Positions 26,105-35,187 of a stretch of 64,000 nucleotides of DNA are shown here, in pieces (positions within the stretch are counted from its first letter, which is position 1; every line of letters begins with the position of its first letter). The notes under the pieces were generated by a model. The model was not told the origin of the DNA and made no database searches. It saw only the letters and a list, made by a program, of their open reading frames with translations. The stretch is from Dokdonia sp. 4H-3-7-5. Its GTDB lineage: Bacteria; Bacteroidota; Bacteroidia; Flavobacteriales; Flavobacteriaceae. The DNA lies in assembly GCF_000212355.1 (NCBI RefSeq), contig NC_015496.1, positions 558,001 through 622,000 of the forward strand, read 5' to 3'. The translations under genes were made by a program, and so were the position numbers.

Positions 26105-28330
26105 ATGATTCCAAAGGTTTACAAAGAGGTCATTGACCTTGGTGATGGAAGAGAAATCTCTATCGAAACAGGAAAACTTGCAAAGCAAGCACACGGATCT
26201 GTAGTAGTACAGTCTGGAAAGTGTATGTTGCTTTGTACTGTAGTATCAAACTACGAAGCAAAAGATCTTGACTTCTTACCACTTACGGTAGATTACCGTG
26301 AGAAGTTTGCAGCAGCAGGTCGTTACCCAGGTGGTTTCTTTAAAAGAGAAGCTCGTCCATCTGACGGTGAAGTATTAACAATGCGTCTTGTGGATCGTGT
26401 ACTACGTCCATTATTCCCAAAAGATTACCACTCTGAAACTCAGGTGATGATCCAGTTAATGTCTCATGATGATGACGTTATGCCAGATGCAATGGCAGGT
26501 CTTGCAGCAAGTGCTGCTATCCAATTATCTGACTTCCCATTTGAGTGTGCTATCTCTGAGGCTAGAGTAGGACGTGTAAACGGTGAGTTTATCATTAACC
26601 CTACAAGAGCTCAGCTAGAAGAGTCTGACATCGATATGATGATTGGAGCATCGGCAGATTCTGTAATGATGGTAGAAGGTGAGATGGATGAAATTTCTGA
26701 AGAAGAAATGGCAGACGCAATTAAATTTGCTCACGATCACATTAAAGTACAGTGTGCTGCACAGCTTCGTCTTGCAGAAGCTTTTGGTAAAAAAGAAGTA
26801 CGTGAGTACCCAGCCGAAAGAAAAGATGCAGACCTTAAGCAAAAGGTACACGACATGGCGTATGATAAGGTATATGCAATCGCACAAGCCGGATCTGCAA
26901 AACATGAGCGTAGCGCTGCTTTTAAAGAAATTAAAGAAGAAATCAAAGCAAGTTTTTCTGAGGAAGAACTTGAAGACTTTGGTGATCTTGTATCTAAGTA
27001 TTACCGTGCTGCCGAAAAGGCTGCAATACGTGATCTTACACTTAATGAAGGACTTCGTCTTGATGGTCGTAAGACTACAGAGATACGCCCTATCTGGAGT
27101 GAGGTAGATTACTTACCATCTGTACACGGATCTGCAATCTTCACACGTGGAGAAACTCAGGCACTTGCTACCGTAACACTAGGTACGTCTAGAGATGCAA
27201 ATAAAATAGATATGCCATCACATGAAGGAGAAGAAAACTTCTACCTTCACTATAACTTCCCTCCTTTCTGTACAGGTGAGGCAAGACCTATACGTGGTAC
27301 TTCACGTCGTGAGGTAGGTCACGGTAACCTTGCACAACGCGGTCTTAAAGGAATGATCCCAGCAGATTGTCCTTATACAGTACGTGTAGTGTCTGAGGTG
27401 TTAGAATCAAACGGTTCTTCATCTATGGCAACTGTTTGTGCAGGTACTATGGCAATGATGGATGCAGGTATCCAGATGACGAAGCCAGTTTCTGGTATCG
27501 CAATGGGTCTTATATCTGATGGTGCTTCTGGAAAGTATGCAGTACTTTCTGATATCCTTGGAGATGAAGATCACTTAGGAGACATGGACTTTAAAGTAAC
27601 AGGAACGGCAGACGGTATTACGGCTTGCCAGATGGACATTAAAGTAAAAGGATTGTCATACGAAATTCTTGTAAATGCATTACAACAAGCACGTGCAGGT
27701 CGTTTACATATCCTTGATAAGATTACAGAAACAATTGCAGCTCCACGTGAGGACGTAAAAGAATACGCTCCTAAAATGGTAGGTGTACGTATTCCTAACG
27801 AATTCATTGGTGCGTTAATAGGCCCAGGAGGAAAAGTAATACAAGAACTTCAAAAAGAAACTGGAACTACCATCGTGATAAACGAAGATCCTGTAACAGA
27901 AGAAGGTATCGTAGAAATCTTAGGAACAGGACAAGAAGGTATCAACGCCGTACTTGCAAAGATAGACTCTATTACATTTAAGCCAGTCGTAGGTAATACG
28001 TACAAGGTGAAGGTAATCAAGATGCTAGACTTTGGTGCCGTAGTAGAATATCTTGACGCTCCAGGTAACGAAGTACTTCTTCACGTATCTGAGCTTGCTT
28101 GGGAACGTACAGAAAATGCGTCTGACGTAGTTTCTATGGGTGACGAGCTTGACGTAAAATACTTCGGTATAGACAAGCGCACACGTAAGGAGAAAGTATC
28201 TCGCAAGGCGTTATTAGACAAGCCAGAGGGTTACACTCCACCAGCTCCTAGAGAGCGCAGCAATGATCGTGGTGGTCGTGACAACCGTGGTGGTCGCGAT
28301 AACAGACGTGATGATCGTAAGAGAGATTAA
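26105..28330 (+). CDS. pnp: polyribonucleotide nucleotidyltransferase (PNPase)
   Basis: 741 residues. Phosphorolytic 3'-to-5' exoribonuclease of the RNA degradosome. Two RNase PH domains: the first around [12 protein letters not shown] and [11 protein letters not shown] (1-140), the second around [49 protein letters not shown] (~330-470) with catalytic Asp in [20 protein letters not shown] domain near [20 protein letters not shown] (~575-595), S1 domain around [22 protein letters not shown], and a basic RGG-like tail ([16 protein letters not shown]). No SD site; likely its own promoter in 25816-26104. Confidence 0.97.
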   Translation: MIPKVYKEVIDLGDGREISIETGKLAKQAHGSVVVQSGKCMLLCTVVSNYEAKDLDFLPLTVDYREKFAAAGRYPGGFFKREARPSDGEVLTMRLVDRVLRPLFPKDYHSETQVMIQLMSHDDDVMPDAMAGLAASAAIQLSDFPFECAISEARVGRVNGEFIINPTRAQLEESDIDMMIGASADSVMMVEGEMDEISEEEMADAIKFAHDHIKVQCAAQLRLAEAFGKKEVREYPAERKDADLKQKVHDMAYDKVYAIAQAGSAKHERSAAFKEIKEEIKASFSEEELEDFGDLVSKYYRAAEKAAIRDLTLNEGLRLDGRKTTEIRPIWSEVDYLPSVHGSAIFTRGETQALATVTLGTSRDANKIDMPSHEGEENFYLHYNFPPFCTGEARPIRGTSRREVGHGNLAQRGLKGMIPADCPYTVRVVSEVLESNGSSSMATVCAGTMAMMDAGIQMTKPVSGIAMGLISDGASGKYAVLSDILGDEDHLGDMDFKVTGTADGITACQMDIKVKGLSYEILVNALQQARAGRLHILDKITETIAAPREDVKEYAPKMVGVRIPNEFIGALIGPGGKVIQELQKETGTTIVINEDPVTEEGIVEILGTGQEGINAVLAKIDSITFKPVVGNTYKVKVIKMLDFGAVVEYLDAPGNEVLLHVSELAWERTENASDVVSMGDELDVKYFGIDKRTRKEKVSRKALLDKPEGYTPPAPRERSNDRGGRDNRGGRDNRRDDRKRD

Positions 28331-28380
28331 TTCTCATATAGCTGTAAGTCTTTAAACACTTACACTAATCAATAATAGAA

Positions 28381-28416
28381 AATCGGTTATCCTTCACAGG
28401 GTAGCCGATTTTTTTG
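28381..28416 (+). terminator. terminator after pnp
   Basis: AATCGGTTATCC, TTCACA loop, GGGTAGCCGATT with two G-U pairs, then TTTTTT. Confidence 0.82.
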
Positions 28417-28698
28417 TGCTACGCTTTCGCGAAAATGTGAGCAAACACAACACTTCCCAAGGCATCATTAAAAATAACTTGTAAAAATATAGTCATAATG
28501 AGGAAATACGTAAAGGAGATTGGTTCTAGTAGTGTATTTTAGTAGGCTGATGATTTGAGGTGCTGTGGTTTAGTTGTTTTTATGGCTAAATGTTAGATGT
28601 AGTGCTTTGAGCAGAATTTATTATCGCTATCCCTATTTTGTAGGAATGGAGCAGCCTGAATAGCTTATATACAAGTTGCCAATAATTAATCGAAACAA
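28417..28698. other. intergenic stretch before the accessory island
   Basis: Holds one incomplete palindrome (ACGCTTTCGCGAAAA, 28421-28435). At 28665-28689, just before the GIY-YIG gene, is the boundary-like TATATACAAGTTGCCAATAA, which resembles motifs at 29795-29820 and 31601-31626. No ORF or other structure seen. Confidence 0.5.
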
Positions 28699-29613
28699 AT
28701 GACATTAGGAAAAAGCATTAGAATTTATTTAAAGGAGGGCAGCGTTACCGGAATCAAATTTGCTGAAGTTGTTAATCAGACAATTCAAGCACTTTCTTGT
28801 CCGAGAACGAAAATATCAGACTTGAATAAACACTTTTCTAAAGAGATAAATACGCAAGGTGTTTATTTCTTAATTGGATATGAACAAGATACTTCTAAAC
28901 AAATAGTTTATGTCGGAGAAGCTGAGAATGTTTGGGATAGATTAAAAAATCACGATTCTAAAAAAGATTTTTGGAATGAAGTAATTCTATTTACCAGTAA
29001 AGATGATAACCTCACAAAGTCCCATATAAAATATCTTGAGAGTAGAATTGTTCAAATAGCGAACGAAACAAAAAGATATGGACTAAAAAACGGCAATAAC
29101 CCAACATTAAGCTCCCTTCCTCTTCCTGACAGAGATGCTATGGAAGAGTTTTTATCCAATATTAGAGTTCTTACAGGAACCCTAGGTCATAAGTTTTTGG
29201 AAAACCCTATTGCATTCAGAAATATACCTGATACTAGTAATACACAAAAAACAACTAAGGACAACAATCTAGTGGCAAATCCATCTGAAGATTTAGAATT
29301 AAATTTAGTAGTAAGCGGAATTGAAGCTAATGCAATACAAACAAACGAAGGACTTGTAGTTTTTGAAAATTCAAATGTTTCTAAAAATCCAACAAAAAAT
29401 TATGGATATGGAAACCTAAGGGACTCTCTAATTGCAGAAAACGTAATTCAATCAAAAACAAACGGAGATTTATATTTTGCAAGAAATTATCTGTTTTCAA
29501 GTGCTTCAGCTGCAGCTGCAGTAATACTTGGATATTCTGTGAATGGAAGAAATGTTTGGAAAAATGACGAAGGACTATCTATAAAGGAAATAGAAAAAAG
29601 TGAGCTAAACTAA
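28699..29613 (+). CDS. GIY-YIG nuclease family protein with C-terminal DUF4357
   Basis: 304 residues, no signal or membrane segment. GIY-YIG fold at about 52-125: GVYFLIG (54-60), IVYVGEAENVWDRLKNHD (69-86, with Arg81) and the catalytic-type Glu114 in IKYLESRI. The C-terminal 65 residues, with LRDSLIAENVI and FSSASAAAAVILGYSVNGRNVWK, match the DUF4357 pattern, a small domain often attached to nucleases or methyltransferases. Members occur as stand-alone genes in accessory regions; some belong to restriction or defence loci. First gene of the AT-rich island; not obviously in operon with its neighbours, which are 245 bp away. Confidence 0.85.
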   Translation: MTLGKSIRIYLKEGSVTGIKFAEVVNQTIQALSCPRTKISDLNKHFSKEINTQGVYFLIGYEQDTSKQIVYVGEAENVWDRLKNHDSKKDFWNEVILFTSKDDNLTKSHIKYLESRIVQIANETKRYGLKNGNNPTLSSLPLPDRDAMEEFLSNIRVLTGTLGHKFLENPIAFRNIPDTSNTQKTTKDNNLVANPSEDLELNLVVSGIEANAIQTNEGLVVFENSNVSKNPTKNYGYGNLRDSLIAENVIQSKTNGDLYFARNYLFSSASAAAAVILGYSVNGRNVWKNDEGLSIKEIEKSELN

Positions 29614-29639
29614 TCACTGCAATAATACATATAAAAAAT

Positions 29640-29820
29640 AGCGCAAGTCGTTGATAATATTAACAATTGGACATTTTTGGGAAATCACCAGATTTATAGT
29701 TTTGACGACTTTTCAATAAAAAAGATGAATAACAAATTTAAAAATATGGCTTGCGCTTAATCTTAAAATAATCGCTAATATTCACGCTACGAGCCATATA
29801 AACAACCGTTGTGGTTAATA
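29640..29820. other. structured cassette-like intergenic element I
   Basis: Nested inverted repeats: AGCGCAAG (29640-29647) with CTTGCGCT (29750-29757), and AAGTCGT (29645-29651) with ACGACTT (29705-29711). The right end is CATATAAACAACCGTTGTGG followed by TTAATA (29795-29820), close to the next gene. I recall elements of this type, about 200 bp and ending in a CGTTG-type core, between unrelated accessory genes of Flavobacteriaceae. Confidence 0.5.
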
Positions 29821-29858
29821 TGATAACCGACCAAGAAATTAACTAACATTAAACAAAT

Positions 29859-30443
29859 ATGATTGAATTTTTGAAAAGTAATTACGAATGGCTATTCGGA
29901 GGAATTGGAGTGACTGCACTATTTTTTATACTGGATAAGTTTGTTTTTAAAAATAAAGAGTCTAAACCTAAAGAAGAAAATAAAAACGTAAACAAAAATT
30001 CAATAACGATACATAATAATCTTGTAAGCAATGGGACAGAAGAAAAACAAGAAAATGGAAATAATGAATCGAAGAATAAGATTAGAATTTTGTTTGTAGA
30101 TGACGAACACACAAAATTCAAGATGGTTTCTATTTTAAAAAAAGCAGGTTGGAGAAACACTAAATCAATTAAAGATATTACAGATTTAGATGATTATAAA
30201 GCCAAAGAAGCAGATATAATATTCGTTGACATAAATGGTGTAGGAAGGACATTATTCGAAGACCAAGGTCTGGGATTAGCTTCTGCATTGAAGAAAAAAT
30301 ATCCACAAAAGAAAATTGTTATTTACTCTTCAGAAACAAAAGGAGACAGATTTCATAAAGCATTGCGCGAGGTAGATGATTGTTTGTCAAAAGACGCAGA
30401 ACCTTATCAATTTGTTAATTTAATCGAAACCTTATGTCAATAA
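29859..30443 (+). CDS. membrane-anchored response-regulator receiver protein
   Basis: 194 residues. One N-terminal membrane helix (WLFGGIGVTALFFILDKFVF, 11-30), a charged Asn/Lys/Glu-rich linker (31-73), then a receiver domain (76-192). All phosphorylation-site residues are there: Asp81/Asp82 acidic pair, phospho-acceptor Asp124 in IIFVDINGVG, Ser157/158 in IVIYSSE, Lys178 in LSKDAEP. No output domain follows, so phosphorylation must act through partner binding or through the membrane segment. It overlaps the kinase gene by 10 bp, so the two form a translationally coupled pair. Confidence 0.82.
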   Translation: MIEFLKSNYEWLFGGIGVTALFFILDKFVFKNKESKPKEENKNVNKNSITIHNNLVSNGTEEKQENGNNESKNKIRILFVDDEHTKFKMVSILKKAGWRNTKSIKDITDLDDYKAKEADIIFVDINGVGRTLFEDQGLGLASALKKKYPQKKIVIYSSETKGDRFHKALREVDDCLSKDAEPYQFVNLIETLCQ

Positions 30444-31471
30444 AACATTTTTCTGTTAACGATATCAAAGAAAAAAATATAGCTTCAAACTTAACAGATG
30501 AATGCCAGAACTGTTATTCTAAAACTGACCACGAAGGAAGGTTAATGGAATGTCCCTTATACAAAACCAAAAGACGTAATGGGAAAATCTCTAACAAAAA
30601 CGGAACTACTTTTCTTTGTTGTGCAAGTACAAAAACCACAAAATTGTTTAAAGGGAAATTAGAAGCTTTGTCATATGCTTATTATGATTTAATTCTACCC
30701 ATTGAGACCATACAAACAAACTTAAAACTCAAGGAACAAAAGCGAGTAAATCGTTTAGTACACAACTTAACTACAATTAACGCAAAAAATATTCAAGAAA
30801 TCTACGATTTAGTACCACAAGAAATACTTACTTCTGACTTTAATACACAAATACCTAAGATATCTGAAATAGTTAAAAGTAATCCAAAAGACACCGCTTT
30901 AATGTTTTTGAGGTTAGCTAAACATAATATTCATATGAAATCTGAATTTTCTATTTACAGAAAACTTGATAGAGCAAATCCTACTTTAGAGAAAAGAAAA
31001 CATCCAATTCACAAAGTACTAATGAATGTTTTGCATTCATTTTTTATAGATTTTTCAGACAAAGAAGTTTACGTTAATGTTGGCGAATGCAGAAGTTCAA
31101 TTAATTGTGATTATGAATCATTACAGGTCGCTCTTTATCATTTAATTGAAAATGCTTCAAAATACGTTAGACCAAAATCTACGATTGAAATAGTCTTTAA
31201 TGAAATTCAAGAAAACATTTTTGTCCATTTTAAAATGTCAAGTTTATTCATTGAAGAAAGTGAATATGACAAACTTTTTATTGAAGGATTCTCTGGTATT
31301 GAAGCAAAAAAGACATCAAAAGATGGAGAAGGAATTGGAATGTGGAGAATTAAGCAAATGCTAGAATTAAATGACTTTTCCATTGAAGTAAAAGCTGGAA
31401 AGCAAATAGAAAACTTGAATGGTTTCAAATTCGCAAGTAATGAATTCATAATTAGACTAAAAAAATACTAA
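30434..31471 (+). CDS. cytosolic histidine kinase with N-terminal cysteine cluster
   Basis: 345 residues, no membrane helix. N-terminal cysteines at 24, 27, 40, 62 and 63 (CQNC, CPLY, LCCAS) suggest metal, Fe-S or redox sensing. A DHp-like helix follows with probable phospho-acceptor His110 (RLVHNLTTINAKN). The HATPase domain (~195-345) has the N-box LIENASKY (Asn240) and a G2-type loop DGEGIGMWRIKQML (297-310); the usual DxGxG segment (G1) is replaced by FKMSSLFIEES, so ATP binding may be unusual. Partner of the overlapping membrane receiver. Function unknown; the surrounding nucleases make a stress or phage-sensing role a guess only. Confidence 0.8.
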   Translation: MSIKHFSVNDIKEKNIASNLTDECQNCYSKTDHEGRLMECPLYKTKRRNGKISNKNGTTFLCCASTKTTKLFKGKLEALSYAYYDLILPIETIQTNLKLKEQKRVNRLVHNLTTINAKNIQEIYDLVPQEILTSDFNTQIPKISEIVKSNPKDTALMFLRLAKHNIHMKSEFSIYRKLDRANPTLEKRKHPIHKVLMNVLHSFFIDFSDKEVYVNVGECRSSINCDYESLQVALYHLIENASKYVRPKSTIEIVFNEIQENIFVHFKMSSLFIEESEYDKLFIEGFSGIEAKKTSKDGEGIGMWRIKQMLELNDFSIEVKAGKQIENLNGFKFASNEFIIRLKKY

Positions 31472-31492
31472 CCATAACAAAGAACTAAGTTT

Positions 31493-31626
31493 AAAACAAG
31501 CCTCTTTAAGCTACTCCTGATCTATAGTTTTCATCATAAGGTCTTCCTGATGCTATGATGGAAAAGGATTGTTCTAAGATCTTGTTTTTAGCGCTACTTT
31601 TTATATAAGAGACGTTGGCTTCAATG
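31493..31626. other. structured cassette-like intergenic element II
   Basis: AAAACAAG (31493-31500) pairs with CTTGTTTT (31581-31588), the same layout as element I (xxxxCAAG...CTTGxxxx). An inner hairpin CATCATA/TATGATG lies at 31532-31560. The right end TATATAAGAGACGTTGGC (31602-31619) plus TTCAAT resembles the ends of the other two boundaries. Confidence 0.45.
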
Positions 31627-31667
31627 CAAGAGTAAATTTTCGGAATCAAAAAAAATAAACAAAAAAT

Positions 31668-32297
31668 ATGGCTGAGTGTATAACTTGTGGAGAATACACA
31701 AAATTTAATGGTGGACTATGTTTTTCGTGCTACAAAAAAGACGGGAAATCAAAAGAATTATTAGTTGAAGAAAAAGAACCAAAAAAAGAGAAAATTAAAA
31801 CATCAGAAAATAAATCAAAGGAAAATCCTTGGATTTCAGGAGTTATAAAAGGTCGAATTGCGGAAACTATTGTTGAAGAATTATTTCGCTCACTTGGATT
31901 TCAAGTATTTAGTTATGGAATGGAAAATTCGATTCCAGGAATTAAAGACCTATTAAAAGGTGTTAGAGGAGATGTGTCGAAAAACATAAGACAAATGCCT
32001 GATTTTGTAGTGTTCAAAGATAATCAAGCTCATTTTATTGAAGTTAAATATCGAGCTAGTGGAGAACTAAGATTAAAGGATATTGCTAAATATGGAGATT
32101 ATCCATTTGAGAATGCACTTTTTGTCCTTGTTACTAAAAAACATATTAAGTGTATTTCATACAAAGAATTGAGTGATGGAAAAGAAATCACTTCGACTTC
32201 TCATAATTATTTAGGGAAACGAAAGGAGTTCGATACTGATAAGGAATTGATTATAGAATACTGTAAGTATGCTGTAAAATTTTTTGAAAATGTATAG
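31668..32297 (+). CDS. PD-(D/E)XK nuclease-like protein with N-terminal zinc ribbon
   Basis: 209 residues. Zinc ribbon with Cys4, Cys7, Cys18, Cys21 (CITC, CFSC), a Lys/Glu-rich linker, then a restriction-endonuclease-like core: helix with Glu66 (GRIAETIVEELFRSLGF), Asp112 in MPDFVVFKD and Glu125-x-Lys127 in FIEVKYR, the PD...ExK active-site layout. Substrate unknown; such proteins are found in restriction, repair and mobile loci. No methyltransferase accompanies it, so it is not a classical R-M system. Confidence 0.78.
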   Translation: MAECITCGEYTKFNGGLCFSCYKKDGKSKELLVEEKEPKKEKIKTSENKSKENPWISGVIKGRIAETIVEELFRSLGFQVFSYGMENSIPGIKDLLKGVRGDVSKNIRQMPDFVVFKDNQAHFIEVKYRASGELRLKDIAKYGDYPFENALFVLVTKKHIKCISYKELSDGKEITSTSHNYLGKRKEFDTDKELIIEYCKYAVKFFENV

Positions 32298-32376
32298 ATA
32301 GAATTACATAGTAGAGAAAAAATTAAAAACTGAGTTAAAACAAACCCTCCTAAACAAAACCCAAACCCACCACCAC

Positions 32377-33027
32377 ATGTTTGAAAAATCAAAATCCTTC
32401 TTATACAGAATCGTGTTTATGATTTTGTTTGTTGTACTCGCCAAGACCTGCGTCACAGACTATATACATGGTGGTGATGAGTATAAAATAAGCGAACTAG
32501 AACAAATGATTAGTGAGAACACTGTGGTCACTGCAAGCTTATCAAATGAGTACACAGAGTCCACAGTGGCAAGTGTGGTTAAACTGTATAAGTTTGACTA
32601 TAGATTTGATCTTAATGGTCAATCTTACACTGGTAAAATCACGCTCAACGCTATACCTAACACTAATCAACTCAACATCTACTACCTAAGCGATGACCCT
32701 AGCATTATCGCTGCAGATCCTTATGAAGCCATCGCAAGAGAAAAGGAAAAAGGAAGCTCCATTTCTGAGCTACTCATAGGGATTGTTTGGGGAGTGCTCG
32801 CCATCATATTATTAATCTCCTTAATAGCTACCATAAAAAGTACAAAGACACCAAAAGACCCTAATAGCGAAACTAAAACAGCTGCTCAAAGCATTAAAAC
32901 TCGCACAAAGAAAACAGCAGCAGCGCCAGTTCCAGAAATCTCACCAGAAGAAGAACGCCTACGCGCCCTTGAGAAAGAACGTATCCGTAAAGAAAAGGAG
33001 GATCCATCTAGGTTTATGCCTAAGTAG
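32377..33027 (+). CDS. DUF3592-like membrane protein
   Basis: 216 residues. Two membrane helices (~10-24 and ~130-152) surround an extracytoplasmic beta domain (KLYKFDYRFDLNGQSYTGKITL; NIYYLSDDPS), the arrangement of DUF3592 proteins. The C-terminal tail is charged and probably cytoplasmic (KTRTKKTAAAPVPEISPEEE). Codon use is less AT rich than the genes before it, so it may mark the return to core sequence. Its stop codon is the first base triplet of the heptamer repeat. Confidence 0.65.
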   Translation: MFEKSKSFLYRIVFMILFVVLAKTCVTDYIHGGDEYKISELEQMISENTVVTASLSNEYTESTVASVVKLYKFDYRFDLNGQSYTGKITLNAIPNTNQLNIYYLSDDPSIIAADPYEAIAREKEKGSSISELLIGIVWGVLAIILLISLIATIKSTKTPKDPNSETKTAAQSIKTRTKKTAAAPVPEISPEEERLRALEKERIRKEKEDPSRFMPK

Positions 33028-33080
33028 TTGGTAGTTGGTAGTTGGTAGTTGGTAGTTGGTAGTTGGTAGTTGGTAGTTGA
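33025..33080 (+). repeat. tandem heptamer repeat (TAGTTGG)7 plus one variant copy
   Basis: Seven perfect TAGTTGG units from 33025 to 33073, then TAGTTGA. A 7-bp period means copy number changes would shift frame, but it lies just outside both neighbouring genes except for the stop codon it supplies. Confidence 0.95.
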
Positions 33081-33125
33081 AGGAGTTAATTTTTTGTTTC
33101 AAATAAGTCAGCTCACAAAAAACAT

Positions 33126-33677
33126 ATGAGACTATTTTCAAGATTCAAAAACAAAGGGAATTTTAAGTTATCTATAGAAGATTTCACCACAGAGAAAGAC
33201 GAGTACGAAGTTGAGTCTGTAAGTTTTAGCGGTGACTTTTTTGATAAGTTTCCTCAGGTAGATAAAGAAGAATCACGTCTTAGAAAAGCAGTTTTAATTA
33301 CTAAAACAGCCATTGTTGCAATATTTGGAAAGGATGTAGAAATACGTTTTGACCCAACAGAAATTACAATTAGTGAAGAAAAATTTGTCAATCAAATAAA
33401 CTCAAAGCTACAATGGATTGCACAAAACGAACACAAAATAAATAGTCGCATTGCGAAAAAACTACTTGATTTAAAAAACGATAGTTGGTTAGAAGAAAAC
33501 CAAGCTAAACTAACCAAAGAACAATTTATCACAGCAATAACGCTCAAATCAATTTCCTTTTTTGAAGATATAAGTTGTGAGCTTATATTTGATGATGGAG
33601 ATTTATTTTGGCAACATGAAATTATAGCAAATTTAAGTAGTAAAAATAAATTAACAGATGCATCCATACGTGGTTAG
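33126..33677 (+). CDS. DUF2262-like protein
   Basis: 183 residues, soluble. The C-terminal part (about 100-183), with helices LQWIAQNEHKINSRIAKKL, then FEDISCELIFDDGDLFWQHEIIANLS and ASIRG, matches my memory of DUF2262, where the signature is FxDGDLFWGH. DUF2262 proteins occur among immunity-type orphan genes; no toxin gene is seen beside it. AT rich, hence likely part of the island. Confidence 0.6.
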   Translation: MRLFSRFKNKGNFKLSIEDFTTEKDEYEVESVSFSGDFFDKFPQVDKEESRLRKAVLITKTAIVAIFGKDVEIRFDPTEITISEEKFVNQINSKLQWIAQNEHKINSRIAKKLLDLKNDSWLEENQAKLTKEQFITAITLKSISFFEDISCELIFDDGDLFWQHEIIANLSSKNKLTDASIRG

Positions 33678-33764
33678 CGTATGAGATGGTCAGGATTAAC
33701 TTAAAACTTTAGTTAATTATTTTCAACTTCACTAAAAAAAAACAAACGCAAAAGAATATTATCA

Positions 33765-34619
33765 ATGGGTAAATTTATCACTGGCAAAGAATTAGAAGAA
33801 GCCATTTACAATACTATATGGGAAACCGAAAGTGAATTACTTATTGTTTCCCCATTTATAAAACTTGATGATTATTTTAAAGAACTTTTTGATAAACACG
33901 AAAACAATCCAAAAATACATTTGACTTTAGTTTTTGGAAAGAATGAAAAAGCAGTACGAAAAAGTATGAGTAAAGCTGATTTCGACTATTTCAAAAAGTT
34001 TTTAAATGTTAGTATAATCTACGTTCCGAACTTACACGCTAAATATTACGGAAACGAGCATCAAGGAGTAATTACCTCTATTAATCTTTATGATTATTCA
34101 TTTAAGAATAATATTGAATTTGGAGTTTACTCACAACAAAGCCTCTTGGACAGATTTAAAACCTCTGCTGATAATGATGCTTGGGAAGAGTGTATGAATA
34201 TCGCTGAAAGCGGAGAGGTGGTATTTATTAAAAGACCTGTTTTTGAGACTAAAAAAATAATTATAAGTTTAGGAAAAAACTATATAAAATCAGATGTCTT
34301 ATTTGACTCAACTGAAAAGTTTTATGGTTTTTTCAAAAATCAAAAGTTCGAATATAAAAAATTAACAGATTTTCCTGAAGAACTAGAATTAGGTTCAAAA
34401 ACATATGTAAGACCAGAAAGAGAAATACAACAAAGTGATGAATATGGTTTTTGCATTAGATCTGGTAAAAGAATAAAATTCAACCCAAAACAGCCGATGA
34501 ATAAAGACTCATGGAAAATTTGGAACGAGTATGGCAATAAAGATTTTCCAGAAAAATATTGTCATAAAACAGGGAGAAAATCTAATGGAAATACATCAAT
34601 GCGCAAACCAATATTGTAA
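33765..34619 (+). CDS. phospholipase D-like (single HKD) protein with C-terminal zinc-ribbon remnant
   Basis: 284 residues. The N-terminal half is a PLD-like nuclease fold with ELLIVSPFIKLDDYF and a single HxK motif (His91, Lys93 in NLHAKYYGNEHQGVITSINL), so a dimer would be needed for activity. The C-terminus follows a zinc-ribbon layout known from related proteins (GYCIRCGKxIPFNPxxP...KYCHxCG), but here reads GFCIRSGKRIKFNPKQP and KYCHKTGR: only two of the expected Cys remain, so zinc binding is probably lost. Similar proteins are found in defence and restriction loci. Confidence 0.75.
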   Translation: MGKFITGKELEEAIYNTIWETESELLIVSPFIKLDDYFKELFDKHENNPKIHLTLVFGKNEKAVRKSMSKADFDYFKKFLNVSIIYVPNLHAKYYGNEHQGVITSINLYDYSFKNNIEFGVYSQQSLLDRFKTSADNDAWEECMNIAESGEVVFIKRPVFETKKIIISLGKNYIKSDVLFDSTEKFYGFFKNQKFEYKKLTDFPEELELGSKTYVRPEREIQQSDEYGFCIRSGKRIKFNPKQPMNKDSWKIWNEYGNKDFPEKYCHKTGRKSNGNTSMRKPIL

Positions 34620-34646
34620 AATAATAAGCATTTAAAAAACTATCAA

Positions 34647-35183
34647 TTGAAAAAACATCTCCTTATCATATTCACTTTACTTGTAAGCCTTCAAAGCTTC
34701 TCTCAAAGAAAATATCAAAAGAGTGAATATTCGAAATACCTAGAACAACATCCTTTCGGCTCAATATCTGATAATTATGTATTAATTCTTTCTGGTTATT
34801 TTGATGATTGTGGAGAATTTGGTGGACACGAAGAAACTATCGAACTTACACGAATTGACAAAAAACTAACGGCCATCATCACCGTTTTTGATAATAATTG
34901 TAGTGGAAATACCGCAGCAAAATTAGATGCACAGTCCTACTTAGTTAAAGAAGCTACTGTACCTCTTTTTCAAGATTATTTAAATCAATTATTGACAAAG
35001 AGCTTTGCTTATTATATTCCTTATCATGCAGGAAACACCTATAAAGCAACTCTAGATTTCAAGAAAACCAACGATAACAAAGAGGACGATGATACATTTA
35101 AAAGAGTACACCTTGTATATCCCAGTGTAGGCTCAAAATGGCCTGCATTCGAGAAACTAAAGCACAACATCATCAATCAATAA
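34647..35183 (+). CDS. exported protein of unknown function
   Basis: 178 residues with a signal peptide (KKHLLIIFTLLVSLQSFSQ). TTG start at 34647-34649; no in-frame ATG before the signal. Two Cys (GYFDDCGEFGGHEE and DNNCSGN) could form a disulfide. AT rich like the preceding genes. I do not recognise the family. Confidence 0.65.
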   Translation: MKKHLLIIFTLLVSLQSFSQRKYQKSEYSKYLEQHPFGSISDNYVLILSGYFDDCGEFGGHEETIELTRIDKKLTAIITVFDNNCSGNTAAKLDAQSYLVKEATVPLFQDYLNQLLTKSFAYYIPYHAGNTYKATLDFKKTNDNKEDDDTFKRVHLVYPSVGSKWPAFEKLKHNIINQ

Positions 35184-35187
35184 CTAA

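Noticed and set aside
31668-32297. Complete restriction-modification system
   Set aside because: No DNA methyltransferase is adjacent; the methyltransferase at 37725-38399 has a small-molecule type sequence and is far away.
28699-34619. Prophage or insertion sequence
   Set aside because: No integrase, transposase, phage structural gene, or terminal inverted repeats with target duplication found.
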